From NCBI RefSeq assembly GCF_003265345.1, contig NZ_QFWW01000030.1:248001-312000 (forward strand): a DNA stretch of 64,000 nucleotides, read 5' to 3'. Both the position numbers and the translations under genes were made by a program. Of this stretch, positions 44,027 to 51,342 are shown piece after piece (positions within the stretch are counted from its first letter, which is position 1; each line of letters opens with the position of its first letter). The DNA is from Lentzea terrae. GTDB taxonomy: Bacteria > Actinomycetota > Actinomycetes > Mycobacteriales > Pseudonocardiaceae. The notes beneath the pieces were generated by a model. That model was not told where the DNA came from and searched no databases. It was given only the letters and a program-made list of their open reading frames with translations.

Positions 44027-46861
44027 TTACCCCACGGTCACCGCTCGCGCACGAGCCAGCCGAGCCCGCACCCCGTCCGCCTCGGAGGCGCCGAGCTCCG
44101 TGAACAACGCCAGCGCGCGCTGCCAGTGCGCCGCCGCTCCCGCCGCGCCGAGCCGGTCGAACACCGCCGCCAGCCGGTCGTGCGCCAACGCCTGGTGGTA
44201 CGGCGAAACCGCGTCGCAAGCCACGGCCAGGGCGACCCGGGCCGACGACAACGCACCCTCGGTGTCGCCGGTTTCCAGCAGCGCCGTGGAAATGTCCACG
44301 TGGCACGCCGCCTCGCCGCACTGTTCGCCGACCTCGTGGTACATCCGCAGTGCGACGCGCAGCCACGGCATCGCGTCGTCGAAGCGCTGCGTGGTCAGGT
44401 AGAGCAGCCCCAGGTGGTGGTGGGCGTTGGCCTCGGCCCACTTCGACCCGGCGGCCCGCGAGATCTCCATGGCCTCGCGGTAGTGCGCCTCGGCCTCGGC
44501 GGAACGGCCCAGGTCCATGAGTGTGCCGGCCACGGTGGTCAGCGCGCGGGCCTGATGGTGCACGTCTCCCTTGCGGCGGGCCACCTCCAGCGCACCGCGT
44601 TGGGCGAGCAGCGCTTCGTCGTGGCGTTCCAGCTGCAGCAGCGCGACGCCCAGGTTGAACTGCATGACGAAGCGGGCGTCGTCGTCGTTCAGCGCGATGG
44701 CGGCCTGCAGGGCGGCTTCGGTGAGACGCAACGAGGTTTCGCGCTCGGTGCGCAGCCACAGGTACCGCGACAAGGTGTAAGGCAGCTGCCAGGCGTGCAC
44801 GTGCCAGCCCGACGTCGAAGCGTGTTCGGCGGCGGCGATCAGGTTGGCGCGTTCGGCGTCGAACCAGGCCATCGCGTCCGCCGCACCGGCCAGTGCCGGC
44901 ACGTGGGCCGGGCGGTGCTCGGGGGCAACCAGCACGCTGCCGCGGTTGATCGGGAGCATGCCGTCGGCCAGGTCGGCGCAGTGCAGGTAGTAGTCGAGCA
45001 TGCGGCCCGTGGCGGCCCGGCGTTCCGGTTCGGAGAGCTCGCCCGCCAGCGTCTTGGTGTAGACGCGGACCAGGTCGTGGGCCACGTGCCGGCCCGGTTC
45101 GCCGACGGACAGCAGGTTGGCGGCGGTCAACGCGTCGAGGGCCCGTTGCGCCTCCACCAGCGTCACGTCACCCATGGCGGCGACCACGTGCGCCGACAGG
45201 TCCGCGCCGGGGTGCAGGCCGATGATCGCGAGCAACCGGGACGGCAACGACGGCAGCGCGCGGCGGGAGGCGTCCAGGGCGGCCCGCACGGTGCCCTCAC
45301 CGTCCTCCAGGCCCAGCGCGGCCAGGCGGCCGTGCTCGTCCTGCAGTTCCTCCACCAACTCGGCCACGCGCAGACGTGGGGACACGGCGAGACGGGCCGC
45401 GGCGATGCGCAACGCCAGCGGCAGGCCGTCACAGAGCTCGGCGAGCTCACGAAGAGCGTGCGCCTCGATGTCCGACCGGCCGGCGATGCGGCCCAGCACG
45501 TCCACGGCGGCGTCCCGGTCGAGCATGTCCAGCTCGATCAGCTTGGCCTCGACCTGCGCCACCAGGCCGACGAGCCGCCGGCGCGAGGTCACGACGACGC
45601 ACGACGGCGCGCCCGGCAGCAGCGGGAGCAGGTCGGCGGAGCTGCGCACGTTGTCGAGCATCACCAGCATGCGGCGGTCGGCCAGCAACGTCCGCAGCAA
45701 GGCCGAACGTTCGTCCACCGAGACCGGGGTGTCGCCGGCCGGGACGCCCAGGGCGCGCAGGAACCGGTTGAGGACCTCGCCGATCTCCAGCGGCTCGCGG
45801 TTCGGGTCGTAGCCGTGCACGTCGACGTAGAGCTGGCCGTCCGGGAACTCCTCGCGGACGCGGTGCGCCCAGTGCAGGGCCAGCGCGGTCTTGCCGACCC
45901 CTGCCGGGCCGGTGACCAGCAGGACCGGGCCGTCGTGGTCGCGGAGCAGGAGGTCCATGTGGGCCAGCTCGGCGTCACGGCCGATCAACGCGACGGGCGC
46001 CCGCGGGAGCTGGGCGGGGATCGTCAGCTGGGCGGGTTCGGGAACAGCGGCCTGCGGCGGCACGCGGACCGGGGCGCGTTCCGGTTCGGGGCTGTCCCCC
46101 GCCAGCACGGCCTGGTGCACGCGGCGCAGCTCGAAGCCCGGTTCGACGCCGAGCTCGTCGATCAGCACGCGGCGGGCCTCGCGGTAGGCGGCCAGCGCCT
46201 CGGCCTGCCGGCCTGCCTGGACCAGCGCCCGCATCAGCAACCCGTACCCGCGCTCGCGCAACGGGTGCTCGACGACCATCGAGCTCAGCTGCGACACCAG
46301 CTCGGGGCCCTGGCCGATCGCCAGGCCCAGCTCGGCCCGTTCCTCCAGCACCGCCAGGCGACGTTCGACGAGCCGGCCGCGTTCGACGTCGCAGAAGAGA
46401 CCGGAGACGCCGCCCAGGGGTTCGGCGCGGAACAACGCCAGCGCGTCGTCGAGCTCGACCGCGGCTCCGGCGAGGTCACCGGCCGCGCGCATGCGGTTCG
46501 CGAGCAGCACCTGACGTTCGAACACGTCGAGGTCCAGCGCGCCGGACTCGACCCGGAGCAGGTACCCGTCGCCGACGGACGTCAGCAGCTCAGCAGGTGC
46601 GCGGCGGGCGCGGGTCGGTTCGAGGGCGCGTCTCAACCCGGCGACGTAGGTCTGGACCAGATTGACCGCACTCGAGGGCACGTTGTCACCCCAGACGGCC
46701 TCGATGATCTGGCCTCTGCTGACCGGGGTGTTGCGCGCGAGCAGCAGCACCGCGAGGACGGCGCGCTGCTTCGCGGCGCCAAGATCAACCTCGTGACCTG
46801 CGCGAACGACCCGGAGGAGGCCGAGAACCTCGAACCGCAGGGGTTCCTCGCCGTGCGTCAC
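44027..46861 (-). CDS. AfsR/SARP family transcriptional regulator with NB-ARC and TPR domains
   Basis: 944 residues: an OmpR-type winged helix (about 1-95; QRAVLAVLLLARNTPVSRGQ), a bacterial transcriptional activator domain (BTAD, about 100-250; LDLDVFERQV), an NB-ARC STAND ATPase (Walker A GPAGVGKTALAL near 320, MLVMLDNVRSSADLLPLLPG, GLPLALRIAAARL), and TPR repeats to the C-terminus. This is the AfsR/DnrI-like architecture that controls secondary metabolism and morphogenesis in streptomycetes. GTG 46861 begins the conserved LRFEVLG. No target cluster is visible in the window; it may act elsewhere. Confidence 0.92.
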   Translation of the reverse strand: MTHGEEPLRFEVLGLLRVVRAGHEVDLGAAKQRAVLAVLLLARNTPVSRGQIIEAVWGDNVPSSAVNLVQTYVAGLRRALEPTRARRAPAELLTSVGDGYLLRVESGALDLDVFERQVLLANRMRAAGDLAGAAVELDDALALFRAEPLGGVSGLFCDVERGRLVERRLAVLEERAELGLAIGQGPELVSQLSSMVVEHPLRERGYGLLMRALVQAGRQAEALAAYREARRVLIDELGVEPGFELRRVHQAVLAGDSPEPERAPVRVPPQAAVPEPAQLTIPAQLPRAPVALIGRDAELAHMDLLLRDHDGPVLLVTGPAGVGKTALALHWAHRVREEFPDGQLYVDVHGYDPNREPLEIGEVLNRFLRALGVPAGDTPVSVDERSALLRTLLADRRMLVMLDNVRSSADLLPLLPGAPSCVVVTSRRRLVGLVAQVEAKLIELDMLDRDAAVDVLGRIAGRSDIEAHALRELAELCDGLPLALRIAAARLAVSPRLRVAELVEELQDEHGRLAALGLEDGEGTVRAALDASRRALPSLPSRLLAIIGLHPGADLSAHVVAAMGDVTLVEAQRALDALTAANLLSVGEPGRHVAHDLVRVYTKTLAGELSEPERRAATGRMLDYYLHCADLADGMLPINRGSVLVAPEHRPAHVPALAGAADAMAWFDAERANLIAAAEHASTSGWHVHAWQLPYTLSRYLWLRTERETSLRLTEAALQAAIALNDDDARFVMQFNLGVALLQLERHDEALLAQRGALEVARRKGDVHHQARALTTVAGTLMDLGRSAEAEAHYREAMEISRAAGSKWAEANAHHHLGLLYLTTQRFDDAMPWLRVALRMYHEVGEQCGEAACHVDISTALLETGDTEGALSSARVALAVACDAVSPYHQALAHDRLAAVFDRLGAAGAAAHWQRALALFTELGASEADGVRARLARARAVTVG

Positions 46862-47053
46862 CGACCTGTCCTTCGCCTGGTGGTCACCTGGAGCTTGAAG
46901 ATCACTTCAGTCGGGCTCCAGTCGTGCTGTAGAAGGCATTCTTACGCTTAGCGTGTCCAACCAACCACAGACCGCGAGATCAACGGAAACCGGATATCAC
47001 GTAGTCGGGACAGGTTGGACCGGACAGCGGAACACCCGCTGCTCCCCATGATC

Positions 47054-47120
47054 GACGTGGGTCGGCCGGCGTGCAAGGGGCATCCAGCCCGCGGCGGCGG
47101 AACGCCGGCCGGCCCACGTC
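47054..47120. repeat. Long-arm inverted repeat (19 bp) in an intergenic gap
   Basis: GACGTGGGTCGGCCGGCGT (47054-47072) pairs with 47102-47120 with one G-T mismatch and a 29-nt loop. It lies in the 318-bp gap 46862-47179 that otherwise holds the upstream region of the AfsR-type gene and a terminator. It could be a second terminator or part of a small RNA. Confidence 0.6.
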
Positions 47121-47131
47121 CCCCTCACGCG

Positions 47132-47168
47132 AGAACGCCCCGGCTGGTGCACCCAGCCGGGGCGTTCT
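47132..47168 (-). terminator. 16-bp perfect hairpin after the DUF397 gene
   Basis: AGAACGCCCCGGCTGG (47132-47147) and its exact complement at 47153-47168, with a 5-nt loop, begin 12 bp beyond the stop of the DUF397 gene. A strong intrinsic terminator for the XRE-DUF397 transcript. Confidence 0.85.
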
Positions 47169-47179
47169 GCATGTGTCTC

Positions 47180-47398
47180 TCAGCTGACGAAAGAGCCGGT
47201 CTTCGCGGCGGCGAGGAAGGTCTCCCACCCGGCGTCGCCGAAGCTCAACCGCGCTCCGTCCGCGTTCTTGCTGTCACGAACAGCCGCACCGGCTGAGACG
47301 AGCGCGATCTCGACGCACTCGGGCCCACCGGCCGACGAACGGCTGCTCTTGCGCCAACGCAAGCTTTCCACTGTCTGTTCACTCCCGGTCAAAGTCAC
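47180..47398 (-). CDS. DUF397 small protein paired with an XRE regulator
   Basis: A 72-residue DUF397 protein: LRWRKSSRSSAGGPECVEIA, VRDSKNADGARLSFGDAGWE and FLAAAKTGSF are the family's three conserved blocks. In actinomycetes DUF397 proteins occur next to XRE/DUF5753 regulators and act with them, in some cases as toxin/antitoxin-like or anti-regulator partners; several such pairs affect development and antibiotic production. GTG 47398 overlaps the XRE stop (GTGA), so translation is coupled. Confidence 0.93.
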   Translation of the reverse strand: MTLTGSEQTVESLRWRKSSRSSAGGPECVEIALVSAGAAVRDSKNADGARLSFGDAGWETFLAAAKTGSFVS

Positions 47399-48243
47399 GC
47401 GAGAGCGCGAGCGACCTCGGTGATCAGGGTTGCCGACTCCCTGCTGTCGAGGGCGGATTTCACCAGTCGCTCGAACATCTCGGCGTACCAATGGACGTCC
47501 GACTGTTGTTCCAGGTAGACGCCACTTCGTGTGCTTTCGATGTAGACCACGTCGGGGTCGAGCTGCTCGGGAAAGCTCAGGATGACGAACGGGCCGTCCA
47601 TCGCAGCGTGACCACCGGCGCTGAACGGCACGACCTGCATCGTGACGTTCGGCATTGCACCGACTTCGAGGAGACGCGCCATCTGGGCGCGCATCACCCC
47701 TGGGCCGCCGACGAGCCTGCGCAGGGCCGCCTCGTCGATCACGACGTGCAGGCGCAGCGGGTCGTCCTCGCTGAGCAAGGCCTGCCGGGCCTTGCGCAAC
47801 CGGACCCTGCGGTCGATCTCGGGGGTGCTCGCGTCCGGTAGCACCTCGGAGATCAACGCTCTGGTGTACGCCTCGCACTGCAGCAGGCCCGGGATCATCA
47901 GTCCCTGATAGGTCCTGATCGAGTCCGCATCGGCCTCGTACCCGACGTACCTGCCGGGCACGATGTCACCGAACTCGTCCCACCACGCCTTGCGGCGGGC
48001 CTCCCTGGCCAGCTGGACCAGTTCGTCGAGGGTGGCGGAGTCCGCACCGTAGGCCGTGAGCATGTCCCGCACATCTCGCGGGCTCACCCCCACGCGTCCC
48101 GTCTCGATCCGGCTGATCTTGGAGGCCGAGCACTCCAGACGCTCGCCGACCTCCTCGATCGTCAGCTCGGCCGCTTCGCGCAGTCGCCTGAGCTCGCTCA
48201 CGAGCCGACGCTTGCGCAGGGTCGGGCTGCTACCCCGTGGCAT
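47395..48243 (-). CDS. XRE family regulator with DUF5753 domain
   Basis: A 282-residue regulator. The N-terminal helix-turn-helix reads LRRLREAAELTIEEVGERLE with SASKISRIETGRVGVSPRDV; residues from about 90 are the DUF5753 domain (YEADADSIRTYQGLMIPGLL, LEVGAMPNVTMQVVPFSAG, VVYIESTRSGVYLE). ATG 48243 has AGGAGG 5 nt upstream; a start at 48249 adds two residues. The partner DUF397 gene overlaps its 3' end and a palindrome lies 16 bp before its start, so autoregulation is likely. Confidence 0.94.
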   Translation of the reverse strand: MPRGSSPTLRKRRLVSELRRLREAAELTIEEVGERLECSASKISRIETGRVGVSPRDVRDMLTAYGADSATLDELVQLAREARRKAWWDEFGDIVPGRYVGYEADADSIRTYQGLMIPGLLQCEAYTRALISEVLPDASTPEIDRRVRLRKARQALLSEDDPLRLHVVIDEAALRRLVGGPGVMRAQMARLLEVGAMPNVTMQVVPFSAGGHAAMDGPFVILSFPEQLDPDVVYIESTRSGVYLEQQSDVHWYAEMFERLVKSALDSRESATLITEVARALA

Positions 48244-48258
48244 CCACACCTCCTGGTC

Positions 48259-48277
48259 CGGTCTCAGTTTGAGACCG
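48259..48277. promoter_or_regulatory. Perfect inverted repeat, candidate XRE operator
   Basis: CGGTCTCA (48259-48266), 3-bp spacer GTT, TGAGACCG (48270-48277). It is just upstream of the XRE gene and in the promoter region shared with the divergent gene at 48392, as expected for an autoregulatory operator. Confidence 0.65.
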
Positions 48278-48391
48278 AAGGAGGGCGTCGCAAAGGGACG
48301 TCATCCATTCGTGTAGTGCAACTTGCAGATCTCATATGGACCACGACAGTCTGCATGGGTTGCTTACGCACGGACTGGAGCTCTGAGCCTG

Positions 48392-48709
48392 ATGGCCGTC
48401 ACGGTGTTCAGCCAACTGGACAGGTCGCTGCACTCGCACCTGGCCACACTCACCGAACTGGCTCAGCGCGGCGACGACCAGACCGCCCTCGTGCTCGCCA
48501 GGGTAGAGCTGCCGAGAGTGGTCGCGGTGGTCAAGGCGTTGCTCGACGAGCACCAGCCCGACGAGCACGGCCGGTGCGCCACCTGCAAGCGCGGCTGGTT
48601 CACGCGCAGGCTCCCCGCACCGTGCCGTGCTTACCTTTCGGCGCAGCTGATCCTCACCGTGGTCGGCCAGGAGACTTCACACGGCAAGCATCTGCGCTCG
48701 GTAGGCTGA
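48392..48709 (+). CDS. Small Cys-containing protein divergent from the XRE/DUF397 pair
   Basis: 105 residues from ATG 48392 (GGAG lies 11 nt upstream, so the start is not certain; a start at 48323 would add 23 residues). The first half is helical (LDRSLHSHLATLTELAQRGD and LPRVVAVVKALLDEHQPDEH). A C-A-T-C motif (RCATCKRGW) followed by PAPCRAY could bind a metal such as zinc with nearby His. Similar short proteins accompany XRE/DUF397 loci in Pseudonocardiaceae, to my memory. It ends in a strong terminator, so it is monocistronic. Confidence 0.65.
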   Translation: MAVTVFSQLDRSLHSHLATLTELAQRGDDQTALVLARVELPRVVAVVKALLDEHQPDEHGRCATCKRGWFTRRLPAPCRAYLSAQLILTVVGQETSHGKHLRSVG

Positions 48710-48748
48710 ATTTCGAAACTCGATAGTTCTTCATTTCCGTCCTGACTT

Positions 48749-48790
48749 GGGCCGGCTCCGCACCCCCGACCGGAGCCGGCCCTCCTTTTT
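48749..48790 (+). terminator. Rho-independent terminator with T tract
   Basis: A 12-bp perfect stem, GGGCCGGCTCCG (48749-48760) with 48771-48782, followed by TCCTTTTT. It ends the divergent gene at 48392-48709. Confidence 0.93.
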
Positions 48791-48791
48791 C

Positions 48792-48808
48792 CGTCACCTC
48801 AGGTGACG
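48792..48808. promoter_or_regulatory. 17-bp palindrome in the SulP upstream region
   Basis: CGTCACCT (48792-48799), one central base, AGGTGACG (48801-48808). It directly follows a terminator and precedes the 275-bp upstream region of the SulP-carbonic anhydrase gene. Possible operator for that gene. Confidence 0.45.
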
Positions 48809-48871
48809 TTACGGGTCAAGATCAACACGGTTGGCTGAAAGATCTGCCACAGCACCGATTCCGCCGCCATC

Positions 48872-49012
48872 ATGGTGGCGACGCGGCCTGATCTGAGAAC
48901 CCGATGCCTGTGCCGACACGGAGGTGCTCCCGTGCCGACCCCGCATGACCGCGCCGACGCGCTCGCTGCCGTTCGGCCGCGCCGTCTGCTGCCCTTAAGG
49001 CGCGTCCTCTAG
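48872..49012 (+). CDS. Possible short upstream ORF (46 residues) in the SulP leader
   Basis: ATG 48872 opens a 46-codon frame ending at TAG 49012, 71 bp before the SulP start. It contains a C-L-C pair (LRTRCLCRHGG) and is Arg-rich toward the end (RPRRLLPLRRVL). No ribosome-binding site is visible and GC-rich DNA often stays open by chance, so support is weak. Cys-rich leaderless uORFs that act as attenuators are known in mycobacteria, which makes it worth listing. The rest of the 48809-49083 region shows no other gene. Confidence 0.25.
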   Translation: MVATRPDLRTRCLCRHGGAPVPTPHDRADALAAVRPRRLLPLRRVL

Positions 49013-49083
49013 CGATCTCTCCCTCCCCTCGCTCTGTGCCATCCGCACAGGGCCATGTCGCTTTTCCACGAAAGGGAATCCTG

Positions 49084-51291
49084 GTGAACCACTTGCAGAG
49101 GTCCAACGCCGACGAGCACACCCCGCACGGTCCTCCGCTGATCCTGAAGCACGACCTGCCCGCGAGCTTCGTGCTGTTCCTCATCTCCATCCCGTTGTCG
49201 CTCGGCATCGCGCACGCCACGGGCGCGCCGTTGCTGGCAGGGCTCATCTCCGCGGTCGTCGGCGGTGTGGTCGTCGGCGCGATCAGCGGGGCGCCGTTGC
49301 AGATCAGCGGGCCGGGCACCGGGCTCGTGGTGATCGTGGCCGCGCTGGTGGCGCAGTTCGGGTGGGCGGCCACGGCGGCGATCACGCTGGCGGCCGGGGT
49401 GCTGCAACTGGTGCTGGGGCTCACCGGGATCAGCCGGCTGGTGATGTCGCTGTCGCCCGCCGTGGTGCACGGAATGCTTGCGGGCATCGGCATTTCCATC
49501 GCCGTCGGGCAGCTCGTGGTGATCCTGGGCGGCACGGCGCTGTCGTCCGTGCCGGCGAATCTCGCGCTGCTGCCGGGAGAACTGGCTTCCTCGCACCTCG
49601 GATCCCTGGTGGCCGGTGCCGTGGCGATCGCGGCTTTGCTGCTGTGGCCCAGGGTTCCGCGTGCTTCCGCGGTGCCCGCGCCGTTGGTCGCCGTTGGTGC
49701 GGCGACGCTGCTGGCGGTCGTGCTGCGACTGGAGGTGCCACGGGTCGACCTGCCGGACAGCTACGCGCTGGTGTTCCCCGAGATGCCGCAGGGCAGCGCC
49801 GGATCGGTGGTCACGGCCGTCGTCACCGTCGCCTTGGTGGCGAGCATGGAGTCGTTGCTGTCCGCGGTCGCGACCGACCGGTTGCACGACGGTCCGCGCG
49901 CCCGGCTGGACAAGGAGCTCATCGCGCAGGGCACCGGGAACGTCGTCGCCGGCGCGTTGGGCGGACTGCCGATCAGCGGTGGGCTCGCGCGCAGCTCAAC
50001 CAACGTCGCCGCGGGCGCGAAAACCCGCTACAGCGCCATTTTGCAGGGCGTGTGGATCGCGGTGGCGGTGCTGGCGTTCCCGGCCGCGCTGGAGCTGATC
50101 CCGTTGGCGGCTCTGGCGGGCGTGCTGTTCGTGGTGGGTCTACGACTCGTGTCGGTGGACCGGATGCGGACGTTGTGGCGGCACCGGGAGTTCCTGGTGT
50201 ACGCGGCCACCGTGCTCGGCGTTGTCCTCTTCGGACTGCTCGAAGGGGTCGTTGTCGGCCTGGCCATTGCGCTTCTGCGCGCGTTGTACCGGTTGACGCA
50301 CTGCTCGGTGCGTGTCGAGGGCAACCGGGTGTGCGTGCGCGGATCGCTGGTGTTCCTGGGCGTCGGGCGGCTCGTGCGCGAGCTGCGGCGGCTGCCGTTG
50401 GGCCAGCACGTGGTGCTGGAGCTGCACGTCGACTACCTGGACCACGCGTCGTACGAGGCGATCAACGACTGGCGCGAGGGCTACGAACGGCTCGGCGGCC
50501 TGGTGCGCGTCGACGAGGTGCACGACACCTGGTACGACCGGGCGAACCAGGGCAAACCGGGGCGGCGCAAGACGTTGCCCGGCCCGCTGCCGCGCTGGTT
50601 CGCGCCGTGGTCGCACTGGCAGGGCTCGCCGGTCGAGCTTCCAGCGCAACGGTCCTCGGCCGAGAGCGACCCGATGATCCTGGGCATGCACGAGTTCGAG
50701 GTGCGGTCGGCGCCGTTGGTGCGGCCGTTCCTGCAGGAGCTCGCGGTGCGGGGCCAACAGCCGCAGCAGCTCTTCATCACCTGCGCGGACTCCCGCGTGG
50801 TGCCGAACCTGATCACCACGTCCGGGCCGGGCGACCTGTTCTGCGTGCGCAACATCGGCAACCTGGTGCCGATGGTGTCCGCAGAGGACAGGTCCGTCGG
50901 CGCGGCGATCGAGTTCGCGGTCGAGGTGCTGAACGTCGGCTCGATCGTCGTGTGCGGACACTCCGACTGCGGCGCGATGAAGGCGCTGGTGAAGGGAACC
51001 GCCGCGCGTGGCTCGCACCTGCACTCGTGGCTGCGCAACGCGGAACCGTCGCTGATCCGGTTCCACGCGCCGACCTCGCCCGGCTGCGCGGAGCTGCCGG
51101 TGGCCGACCGGCTCGCGGTCGCGAACGTCGCGCAGCAGCTGGACAACCTGCTCGGCTACCCGAGCGTGCGCGAGGCGATCGCGGCGGGCACGTTGACGTT
51201 GAAGGGCATGTACTTCGACATCTCGAACGCCCGCGTCTACCTGGTGGACCCCGACCGCAACGGCCTGGAGCCGGTGCCGTCACCGGCCTAG
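49084..51291 (+). CDS. SulP transporter fused to a beta-carbonic anhydrase
   Basis: 735 residues. Residues about 20-410 are a SulP (SLC26) anion transporter with ten or more transmembrane helices (LPASFVLFLISIPLSLGIAH, GLISAVVGGVVVGAISGAPL, ISGPGTGLVVIVAALVAQFG). A short STAS-like segment follows (GQHVVLELHVDYLDHASYEA), and about 530-735 is a beta-carbonic anhydrase with the zinc ligands in TCADSR (about 566) and GHSDCGAMK (about 624). Such fusions are thought to be bicarbonate transporters with on-site CO2/bicarbonate conversion. GTG 49084 follows AAAGGGAA; upstream ATG/GTG codons have no ribosome-binding site. Confidence 0.93.
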   Translation: MNHLQRSNADEHTPHGPPLILKHDLPASFVLFLISIPLSLGIAHATGAPLLAGLISAVVGGVVVGAISGAPLQISGPGTGLVVIVAALVAQFGWAATAAITLAAGVLQLVLGLTGISRLVMSLSPAVVHGMLAGIGISIAVGQLVVILGGTALSSVPANLALLPGELASSHLGSLVAGAVAIAALLLWPRVPRASAVPAPLVAVGAATLLAVVLRLEVPRVDLPDSYALVFPEMPQGSAGSVVTAVVTVALVASMESLLSAVATDRLHDGPRARLDKELIAQGTGNVVAGALGGLPISGGLARSSTNVAAGAKTRYSAILQGVWIAVAVLAFPAALELIPLAALAGVLFVVGLRLVSVDRMRTLWRHREFLVYAATVLGVVLFGLLEGVVVGLAIALLRALYRLTHCSVRVEGNRVCVRGSLVFLGVGRLVRELRRLPLGQHVVLELHVDYLDHASYEAINDWREGYERLGGLVRVDEVHDTWYDRANQGKPGRRKTLPGPLPRWFAPWSHWQGSPVELPAQRSSAESDPMILGMHEFEVRSAPLVRPFLQELAVRGQQPQQLFITCADSRVVPNLITTSGPGDLFCVRNIGNLVPMVSAEDRSVGAAIEFAVEVLNVGSIVVCGHSDCGAMKALVKGTAARGSHLHSWLRNAEPSLIRFHAPTSPGCAELPVADRLAVANVAQQLDNLLGYPSVREAIAAGTLTLKGMYFDISNARVYLVDPDRNGLEPVPSPA

Positions 51292-51298
51292 AAACGAC

Positions 51299-51328
51299 GG
51301 AGCCGCCCCGGTTTCCCGGGGCGGCTCC
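51299..51328. terminator. 13-bp perfect hairpin between convergent genes
   Basis: GGAGCCGCCCCGG (51299-51311) pairs with 51316-51328 across TTTC. It lies 7 bp after the SulP-carbonic anhydrase stop and 14 bp before the end of the convergent carboxypeptidase gene; probably bidirectional. Confidence 0.9.
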
Positions 51329-51342
51329 AGTGTGGATCATTT

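Noticed and set aside
43783-44103. Plus-strand ORF over the LuxR promoter region
   Set aside because: It opposes the better-supported 51-residue minus-strand ORF and the AfsR-type 3' end, has a random composition and no start signal.
37421-46861. A secondary-metabolite cluster with AfsR and LuxR regulators
   Set aside because: Although both regulators are of types found in such clusters, no polyketide, peptide synthetase, terpene or RiPP biosynthetic gene is present in the window.
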